Part shown: positions 56,150 to 64,000 of the stretch, piece after piece
Numbering within the stretch: the first letter of the stretch is position 1
Layout of the letters: each line of letters starts with the position of its first letter
Source of the DNA: Bradysia coprophila
Taxonomy: Eukaryota > Arthropoda > Insecta > Diptera > Sciaridae
DNA: 64,000 bases
Direction: 5' to 3'
NCBI RefSeq assembly: GCF_014529535.1
Contig: NW_023503555.1
Coordinates: 4,340,001-4,404,000 of the forward strand
Notes under the pieces: model-generated
Seen by the model: only the letters and a program-made list of their open reading frames with translations
The model's database searches: none
What the model was told of the DNA's origin: nothing
Made by a program: the position numbers and the translations under genes

Positions 56150-56420
56150 CTGCCTTCGTGATTAACTCAGGAGTGCCTTAACCTGTTCTTTCAGAACCTT
56201 GGTTACAATGGCGATGCCGTTATTCTTCAAGGATAAGACTGACTCATTATGAACGCACTCACAATTCATGTCAAAATAATAGACTGCTAGGGAAATGTTA
56301 TTTAAACTAAGGTTCTAAGGAACAGGTTATGACAGCATCGAAGGAGGTTGGCATCAAATTTCTTAAACGCACTCATTACATAATATGTTAAACGTCAAGT
56401 GAAAGAAATAAAATTTTTGT
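56150..56420. repeat. two partial copies of the 53635 MITE in opposite orientation
   Basis: 56150-56205 matches the right half of the MITE ('gccttcgtgatcaact'-like sequence and CCTGTTCTTTCAGAACCTTG). 56309-56420 starts with AAGGTTCTAAGGAACAGG and reads outward. They are separated by 100 bp of unique sequence. Confidence 0.6.
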
Positions 56421-57354
56421 TAAGTTGAATCGAATGCATCAATACCTGCAACTTGACGCAAACGAATTCAATATGTGTGCAACATAACGAAACTAAATTC
56501 TTCTTTATTTCAGTGTTAATATGCTTTGTCTATGACGAGAGTAGGGACTAGTAACGATCCAAGGGATCATATTGCTTGTACAAAACACAGATGCATACAT
56601 TTCTATAGGTCTCTTCAGTTAACGAAACTAATGGATAAGAAAGATCTTAATTTGAATATGTAAAAAATGCAAACAAAATATTGTGCTGCCTTCTTAGAGA
56701 AGGTTGCTAGGCTATACAGCATATTGCATATCCACCAATAATTAAATTACAAAATATTTATATCAAATTTGACTTTCAACCAACGTTTTCGTCAATGACT
56801 AGGTACCATATGCAGCTTTGAAAGTCATTGAAAAATTGCACTTTACAATTGTAATTTGACCGCTACTAACTTTATAATGTCGTTTATAATGAATCGATTA
56901 GCAATAAATAAGTGCGTTGAATAATGAATCAATATGAACAAAACAAAATGAAATGGAGCTGGTAGTGCAGTGCAGAGTCTGCCCAAAAAAGTGAATAATC
57001 GATCGTCAGTTGTCAAAATTGTTTTCTATCAGCAGTGGAGAAGATCATTCATTTTGTTTTCCATGAAAATTCTGCTCAGAGATTCTAAATCACAATCGAA
57101 AAAGCGACCGCAACTAATAGCCTACTTTGATCTAACACCACTGAACTGGCATCAATGTCTCTGTCACCACTGTTTCGAATGTCAATAAAATAAACTGGCA
57201 TCACTGCCCTGAGTGTCAATTTGACGTTTCTAACAGTTTGTGATAGTTCGAAACGTTTTCCGTGTGTTGATCAAATAGAAAATAGAAATAGAAAATTTTA
57301 GTCGAAGCTATTACAATTAACCGAAAATTGTGTGAAATCCATTGAAAAGAAGAA

Positions 57355-58551
57355 ATGGGTGAGAAGCGGAAGAATATGGAGGACGAGATGTCCAGGTTTG
57401 TACAACTTTTTTCTGTACAAATTTCCTACTCTAACCTCTTTGTCAATGTCAATCGTTTGCGTGATTCCGAACACTTTTCTTTTACTGTTTACACCGGAGA
57501 CTAAAAACAATTACTTGAATCACCACAATGCCAACTGCGAGCATGAAAACAATAACTAAATGGCTTTGAGTTGGAAAAGTTGTGACAAAAAAGGGAATGA
57601 GGAGACTCTCATTTCTTAAATAGGACCTTTCATGTCTAACTTCTTGTGAGAGCGTCCTTTTTGAGGGTCACTCTTTTCAATTATTTACAGCGATGACTAA
57701 TTCTCAAATTGAATTCTTTTCAGATTTGAAGCAGAAATCTCAAACCCCAACTTATTCGTACCGCATCAAGTTCGACCAATCATCGGATCATCAACGTACA
57801 GTCAAGTGCAACAGAAGCTACAAAATCAGCCATCTCTACCATCAGCAACAAACGTCTCATTGTCCGTTCCTCCACCACCAAATCCACCGGCTTTCATTTC
57901 AACATTTATGCCTCACGCACACGCCGAAATGCCCGAAAAATCGTACAACTCAGAGCCGACACCAGTAGTGCTGAGCAGTGCACCAAAACTGTACACAAAT
58001 CGACCGACCGTGTCGATGCCACACACCCATGCCGAAATTGTGAGCCATCATGTGAATCCGACTCAACAGATTGATATTTCGTCGATCCAATTCGATGTGA
58101 CACAAAAGCTGAAGAAATTAAAAGCGGAAAAGAGTGGTCCAAATCCGATTGCTGAGGCGGCCATCCAGGCTGCGAAGGCTTCATCGGCGCTACAAAATTT
58201 TCAAATCAACGAAAAGAGAAAAAAAGACAAAAAGGTAAGCGAAACGGGTTCCAGTCAGCCGACCAAAATTACCAAAATTTATTTTTCTCATGTAGACCAT
58301 TCGAACAGCTGGCGGACAGGTATGGGAAGATCATTCGCTTGCCGATTGGGGTGATGATGACTTTCGGATATTTTGCGGTGATTTGGGGAATGATGTTAAC
58401 GACGAACTGTTAACTCGGACTTTCAATAAATATCCGTCATTCGTTCGAGCCAAAGTGATAAGAGACAAACGCACCGGCAAGAGTAAGGGATTCGGATTCA
58501 TCAGTTTCAAAGAACCAGCAGATTTCATACGCGCCATGAAGGAAATGGACG
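57355..58551 (+). CDS. RBM42: RNA-binding motif protein 42 (last exon not found)
   Basis: Three exons: 57355-57395, 57724-58234 and 58296-58551, phases matching. The N terminus MGEKRKNMEDEMSRFEAEIS has the family's acidic helix. A low-complexity Pro/His-rich part follows (SVPPPPNPPAF, MPHAHAEM twice), then a Lys-rich helix. Exon 3 encodes GGQVWEDHSLADWGDDDFR and the single RRM, with RNP2 FRIFCGDLG and RNP1 KGFGFISF between VIRDKRTGKS and AMKEMDG. The donor after MDG splits the codon for the glycine; the expected C-terminal exon (YVGSRPIKLRKS-like) is not visible before 58614, so it lies further away or was missed. Vertebrate RBM42 occurs in the tri-snRNP and binds hnRNP K. Confidence 0.9.
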
Positions 58552-58613
58552 GTAAGTTTACAAGAAAAACTCTTTATTTTGTTCACGCGACCGACATTCG
58601 TTTTGTGTACTCT

Positions 58614-58919
58614 TCATCCGAGCGGTCCCCATCCATTTGATACAAACAGATTGGATAGCTGACTCGGCCTCTTCGTTGTTGTAGTATTTTTCCGACGATT
58701 CTGTGGGGTTGAAGGTACCGGTGGTTTGACGGTTGTGGTGGTTGCAATCGGTGTATTCTTTTGTTGGGTTCGTGCGTGGTTTGAATATATCACAGTAAAC
58801 GGTACGCTCGATTCACCCCAAGCCCTTGTTAGGTAGTAATCTTTCGAAACAATTTTCGTCGGCGCCATATCGATTCGATTCACGTTCGTCATTATCACAG
58901 TTAGCGCCAGAGAAGCAAT
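58614..58919 (-). CDS. 3' exon of a small Thr-rich peptide, probably secreted
   Basis: A good acceptor (polypyrimidine tract then cag at 58920-58922) opens an exon of 101 codons. It begins IASLALTVIMTN, which looks like the end of a signal peptide or membrane helix whose first part is in an upstream exon not identified. It continues with Ser/Thr-rich stretches (NTPIATTTTVKPPVP, RRKNTTTTKRP) and ends SNLFVSNGWGPLG. The basic RRK and KRP sites followed by a short C-terminal peptide recall prohormone processing, but no known peptide family is recognised. It starts 63 bp after RBM42 exon 3 on the opposite strand, so it may lie inside an RBM42 intron. Confidence 0.5.
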   Translation of the reverse strand: MASLALTVIMTNVNRIDMAPTKIVSKDYYLTRAWGESSVPFTVIYSNHARTQQKNTPIATTTTVKPPVPSTPQNRRKNTTTTKRPSQLSNLFVSNGWGPLG

Positions 58920-59474
58920 CTGTAAAACAAAATAAACAAAAAGTTTACCTTTGCACTTGCAGCTAATTAATTCGCAATCTTAATGGGAATGTTATTATGG
59001 GAGATCTTCTTTGTGTGCAGACCATGTTTGATGTCAGTATGAAAGGAATGTAACCCCGATACGAAATACGGAGAGTGGAATTCAATAATATTTTCACAAA
59101 CGAGCAAAAAATCGGAGTAAACAAAATCTATTTTTGAAAATAATTTTTTTTTGTCGTAAATAGAAAACAAAAACCCGATAATCACGCCGACGGGCATGAT
59201 GAGTAAGTGATCTTCACTGAACTTCAACACAAACAATTGAGCGAATTGAAATGTGATCACGACGCTGCAACGTTCTTCAAAATATTTGATTTTTTCAACG
59301 TCGACCAAGCGGGACCGGTTTTATTCCGATAGTTTTGTTCTAATCAAAACAAAAAATTTGTCGAGAAATTTTTCCGTTTAACGCAATTCCAGCGGTCGAA
59401 CTTGACGGATTGATTTAAAATCTTTGACATGCGAAACCCGTACATGTTTCAAGCACTACTTTCGACACACTCAG

Positions 59475-60060
59475 CATGTAAAATCCATTACATAACTCGG
59501 GATAAAAATGAAAAGTCTCATTTTCGTGAGCTTATGGACCTCGGCTACCCCTCGGATCAATAAAATTTACACGAAAATGCTATTTTTTATCACCAGTCAT
59601 GTAAGATCTATTTCATAAATGCGATGCTATTAAACTCTTTGTCTCCTCTCAAAAGGTCAAGGGAAAATGACATTTTGTTCAGGCTTCGTCTCATGACAGT
59701 CAGGGGGAGAAAATGCCCATTTCTCATCTTTTATTTTGAAAGGGAAGAAAGACCAAAAATTTTAATTTTGAAAAATTACGTTATAAATTGCTGTTTTTGT
59801 TTCGTGGGAAAACCAAGTTAATCACCCCTCACACATATGAAAAACGATGTGTTTACCTCTGGATCTGGAAGGAAATAGAAGAGTCCAACTCGACCGCAAA
59901 CCTAAACTCTTGTTGGAATTTCTTATTATCTTCCATCGGTCAACAGTCATATGTATAACAAAAGTCCAGTCGTGTGAATTTTGTTGATTCGAGGCGAAGC
60001 CGAGGTCAATCAACACACGAAAACGTAACTTTTCATTTTTATTCCCAGTTTTGTAATGGA
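59475..60060. repeat. two family B hairpin repeats
   Basis: 59475-59610 has 'acataactcgggataaaaat' and 'cctcggctacccctcgg'. 59966-60060 has 'gaggcgaagccgag' and 'aacacacgaaaacg'. Both share arm and core wording with 34028-34140 inside the NPC2-like gene. Confidence 0.55.
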
Positions 60061-62470
60061 TTTTATGCGTTACGGAAGTCGAAAGTTCATGAAATTCGAT
60101 GAAAAGAACGTTTTTCGACCCGCACTAAGTATTACAGAACTCGAGATTAGAATGAAAAGTCTCGTTTCATTCACACGAAGAAACCTCTACTTTTCATTTT
60201 CTTATCACTATTTAGACGGTAGTCTTATCCTCACACACTTTGCTGCATATTACGCTGATCTCATATCTCATACAGACGTCATAGGAATTCAGTCAAAGAT
60301 TTCACTCGATAATGCTCGGTTTTGAAGATAATAAAAAGGATAAATAATCGAGAATGTTGGGGTCAGTTCGTCGTTATGTTCGAAAGATATATTTAAGTTT
60401 CTCAGAGATCGAAACAGTGGTAAAACGTACCTCGATTTCGTACGACATTATGCCTGTCTAATGGCATGGATTCGTTGTTGATGTGATGAGTGCATTTAGC
60501 ATTCTATGTTAACCAATTTAATGATGATCGGTTTAGCTTTTGGTTTAACAAATTCAACAAATTCAGACACATTGCACATCGTGTCTGTAGAAGAATCAAA
60601 CTACTCATGCATGAGTTGAGCATTTGACTTGTTTACAGGTTTGTTGCGTATGTGTTTACACATCATTCTCATGTGCTTTTTCTTTCGCAGTCGTTATGTT
60701 AAAATGACAAAGTTTTCTTGGATCAGTCTATATAGAAATAGAAAGAGAAAAACATGTGTGAGTGTTGCAGGACTGGATTAGCACAATTTTTCATGACACG
60801 TGAAGTGCGCAACAGGACTTTCACCATTTAAAAAAAATTCGCAGACTCCCCATGAATCCAGTGAATGTCACACGCTTCACGAATTTGCAATTCTTGACTT
60901 GAAATCAATTACTATCTATTATCACTTGATACCTAAACAATACCAACTTCGGCGCAAGGGGGCAAAATAATGAAAATACGCAATGTGAGCAAAATCAAAA
61001 CATTAGAAAAAAATTAATTTGAAAACCTAATGTCTCGTCAATCAATTCTAGGAATTCTGAGTTATCAGTTGACTCCTACATGAATTAGATTCAGAATAAA
61101 AAAAAACTTACAAAGAAAAGCGCAATAATCAACTTTATGATCTTGTCAGCGAATTGCTAGACCTAGACCTTGTGTTTGATTTTATCAAAATTGATACTTT
61201 GATCGTACGCGTTTACAATTTCAATTGTCGCGCCGTTCAAAGTACAACGATCGGAGTTTCCGAAAAATGCGACTGACTCAGGAAGTGAACATTTTCTCGA
61301 TCACATTTTTTTCTTGTTTTGTGTCGTCCAATCCACAACAGAATCATTTTCAAAACATTGAGATGTGCTCGTCGTTATGCGGTCATTATCAGAAATCATA
61401 CCGTAAACGCAGACAAAAAAAAATCGTTGTTCGTCATATGTGGTCTTATGAAACAATTTTTTTTTTGTTGCGTGCTGATTCGTTACGTTATACCAGACGG
61501 TGAACGGTTGAATCTTGCGATATTATACGTTTTTCATTCGATGAACTTCAACCTTTTTCGTTATTTTACTCAGAACATCCACTTTTTTCGTCCTAATCAA
61601 TTTTAGTTACTAATAATCATGGCAGAAAAAACGGGTGTAAATGTTAACAACTTGTTGTTGTTTGTAAATTAAAAACATTTTTTTCATCGTCTCTTCCAAC
61701 AACAAAAAATTACATGTGGAGTGGTCCATCCTATCGGTCTACATACGATTGGTGGGCGCATGACCTTGATACTTATCCTATGCTGGTGTAACCTTTCGAC
61801 AAAACCGTCCGATAAGATACGAAATTATGCTAATTAATGAAATTTAACCTGCCCAATTGTTATCAATTGCGTTCTCACGTCACAAACAAATAAACAAACA
61901 AACTCGCAAAAAATGGAAATTAAAATTATAAAAATAGACAACACCCAAGAACATCGTTTTCCGGGTTGAACAGCGCTGGCCATATGATTTTGATAGAAGT
62001 CATTTTTTGCTCATTATTTATTTTGGAAGCAAACGATTTGAGTAATCTTGTTTTTTGCCGGTGGAAAAATTCTCCGTTTTTTTTTATTAGAGACCGGAAT
62101 GTTTTAAGGAATAACGGAAGTAATTTTCCGGATATAAATAACTTCAGGGAACTTTTGAGTTCCTTACGGTCGAAAGTAGGAACAACAAGAACTCACAGCA
62201 TGAGAAGGGCTATTATAGGAGCGTTGACATACATACATACATATAAAAGGTACTCCTAAAGGATAGATGACTACTCCACTCCACTCTCAGGTGGAACAGT
62301 CAAATATTAATCAATTTTATATTTTTATAATGAAGCAATCTTTAGTTTAGACCCAAATTGATCACAAATGCCCAGAAACACCAAAAACAACAAATTCGAA
62401 ATGAGATTTGCGATTTTTTTCCCAAGGTCAACACACCGTTTTTCACACCAAATTCACAAATAGTACATTT

Positions 62471-62579
62471 CGTACCTAGGACTTAAAGTCTTTTTTAGCG
62501 TGTGAGAAGTTTCCAGACAGAGCCGAAGGCGAGGTCTGGAATCGAATTCGCTAAAAAAGACTTTTAGTCCGTGGTACGA
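62471..62579. repeat. hairpin repeat family A, copy 3
   Basis: The arms 'cgtacctaggacttaaagtc' and 'gacttttagtccgtggtacg' flank 'ttttttagcg...cgctaaaaaa' and a core 'cagagccgaaggcgag'. The core and inner arm match copies 1 and 2 of family A; the outermost arm differs. Confidence 0.6.
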
Positions 62580-62955
62580 ATAGTATTTTTCATATTGGAC
62601 GGAGTCTTACGGAAGCTTTTGTTGTGAATAACGTTGTGTTTAACTCCGGAGACAAGTTGGAAATTACTTTTTCTCTGGAAAATGCACTAGAAATGCAATT
62701 CGAGACTTTTCTTCCCTTGTTGACAAAGAACTATTTTCTTTGTCATTTGAAATAAGGAAGTTGAAAAATAGATGATAGCGTAGGTAACGAGTAATTATTT
62801 TGTCTACACATTCCACAAGGGCACATTTAAAGGAACATAATTGCTTGAATATTTTGAAAATGCTTTACATGCTCTATGGCCACTCAACCAACTGTTATAT
62901 AATTTCTCTTTGTGTTAATGAAACGAGCCATCAGAACAGTCGGAGCGTTTGCTGC

Positions 62956-63666
62956 GACTGAGCCCCGTACAAACCCGCATATCTATTGCGTACGTGACCC
63001 TAGTGCGTCTGTCACCCTACTTTGACCGTAAGCCTATTGCGCCGGTTAATGTAGTTAAAGTAAAATTATTATGAAATGTGTACATCTTACAAATTGCGCA
63101 TAGTGCAATTACGAAGCCCCGTACGACGTTCCTTTCAAATGGAACAAAAATTTCAAATCGCCCTAAATTTTTTTTTTTTTTTGAGTATAAATACCCTAGT
63201 AGTGGCCTTAGTCCGAGGACCCAAATTATTTTTTTTTTCAACTACATTCTATTCGGCCTTTGATTACCTTCCAAATGAAACAAAAATTACGAAAAACGGA
63301 TGAAATTTGCTCGAGTTATATGTAAAATACAGATAGGGCCCTAGTAGCATTTCACTTCTAAGGCCCTAACTCACGGTCCACTCACCCGATTTTTAAAAAA
63401 ACTTTTTTTCCTGGATTGGTATTGACAATACCTATCACTTGCCATGTCATTTTCATTTCCATCGTTTGTTTTGCCATAAATATCACCAAAAGACCTTAAA
63501 TCACTTAGGTGGCCCTAACTCACGAAGGGCCGACCCTTAATATGCCCATTTTCGAACTTAGCCTCACTATTTCGACTATCTTTCAGGGGAAAAAAATTTT
63601 TTATTGCAGATTACACACGGCATCGTAATCCTATAAGCCCCTTTGTACTTCGTACGGGGCTAAAAA
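62956..63666. mobile_element. CGTACGGGGCTAA repeat, copy 2
   Basis: Starts with 'tgagccccgtac' after the shared lead-in 'cagaacagtcggagcgtttg' (62935) and ends 'acttcgtacggggctaa'. It lacks the palindromic insertion and most tandem units of copy 1 but shares 'gaagggccgacc' and the closing 100 bp. Non-coding. Confidence 0.65.
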
Positions 63667-64000
63667 CCAAATCTAGGAAATACTTTAGTTTTTATAGGAT
63701 TCGAAATAAGCTGGAGGATGTCATATAAATGCAGATGCAAGAACAGTATGTGAATATAAAATGGAAGAAGAATTCACATCTAAAAAGAAATTCTGTGACT
63801 GTGTGACGACCATTTTTGTTGAAAAATAATTCTTGTTCTTGGTTTCTTGTCTTGTTTTCTAAATTCGAGTAAATTTTGATGTGAATTCTGATTCAAAGCT
63901 CATAAAACTCCATTCAGCTAACTGAAAAATCATTGCCTTGGCAGCAGTGCTTATCATGTTCTGAAATATTTTTTTCCTCACAACGAAATAGTAACCTGAT

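Larger units (their letters stand above)
53176..57354. other. intergenic region between divergent PRMT9 and RBM42
   Basis: PRMT9 and RBM42 are transcribed away from each other across 4.2 kb that holds mobile elements rather than genes: a hAT-like MITE (53635-53867), the large repeat 54378-55925 with a palindromic insertion, and two partial MITE copies (56150-56205 and 56309-56420). From 56420 to 57354 there is only AT-rich sequence and the probable RBM42 promoter; no TATA box is evident. Confidence 0.5.
58923..64000. other. repeat-rich region without recognised genes
   Basis: Contains family B hairpins (59475-59610, 59966-60060), family A hairpin copy 3 (62471-62579) and copy 2 of the CGTACGGGGCTAA repeat (62956-63666). 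The open frames at 58967-59308 (minus), 61225-61503 and 61966-62259 were examined and show no domain, splice or signal-peptide support. The missing parts of RBM42 and of the small Thr-rich gene may be hidden here. Confidence 0.45.

Noticed and set aside
60660-60720. Candidate last exon of RBM42 after a good pyrimidine tract at 60680-60692
   Set aside because: The frame after the acceptor stops at once and does not give the expected end of the RRM.
61225-62259. Open frames at 61225-61503 and 61966-62259
   Set aside because: No domain, signal peptide, splice sites or conserved wording; composition fits random AT-rich DNA.

Overview
The window reads as nuclear DNA of an insect, most likely a fly (Diptera). 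The evidence is compact genes with 55-75 bp GT-AG introns, an AT-rich background, initiator tRNA-Met genes close to the Drosophila type, a TATA box plus arthropod TCAGTT initiator, and many short inverted-repeat transposons. A midge- or gnat-like species is a guess only. All gene calls rest on motif recognition and hand splicing; nothing was searched.

Layout. 1-3.6 kb: intergenic, with five foldback elements or hairpin repeats. 3.6-6.5 kb: a membrane-anchored, catalytically dead cholinesterase-like protein (six exons, +). 6.8-10.9 kb: two initiator tRNA-Met genes in a segmental duplication, separated by two hAT-like MITEs with perfect 8-bp target duplications. 12.9-14.3 kb: CCDC9-family gene (-). 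17.1-19.6 kb: TMEM62-like metallophosphoesterase membrane protein (eight exons, +). 23.7-24.6 kb: small secreted protein with a clear core promoter. 25-28.4 kb: foldback repeats. 28.4-32.4 kb: a head-to-head pair of Penelope-like retroelement copies, flanked by a 14-bp target duplication, with a hammerhead-ribozyme-like motif near each outer end. 33.4-34.6 kb: NPC2/ML-domain lipid-binding protein (+). 35.2-36.5 kb: piggyBac-like TTAA element holding a degenerate tandem array. 37.2-39.0 kb: aminoacylase-1 (seven exons, +). 41.9-42.5 kb: small secreted cysteine-rich peptide gene. 44.3-45.4 kb: class I SAM methyltransferase (+). 45.7-53.2 kb: PRMT9 (-), converging on that methyltransferase. 53.2-57.3 kb: MITEs and a larger repeat with internal 148-bp units. 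57.4-58.6 kb: RBM42 (+, last exon not found), followed by a small Thr-rich peptide exon on the other strand. 59-64 kb: repeats only.

The most striking structure is the first intron of PRMT9 (about 5.4 kb). It contains a nested same-strand gene of the C1orf74/UPF0739 (DUF4504) type, a 1,928-bp tandem duplication that made a 5'-truncated copy of that gene, and a 589-bp inverted copy of the start of the second duplicate, giving a near-perfect palindrome. The host exons on either side join in phase into a TPR followed by the PRMT9 signature.

PRMT9, RBM42 and CCDC9 are all linked to splicing or mRNP biology in other animals; their proximity here may be chance. The remaining genes (lipid-binding, amino-acid deacylase, esterase-like, phosphoesterase-like) show no operon-like relation.
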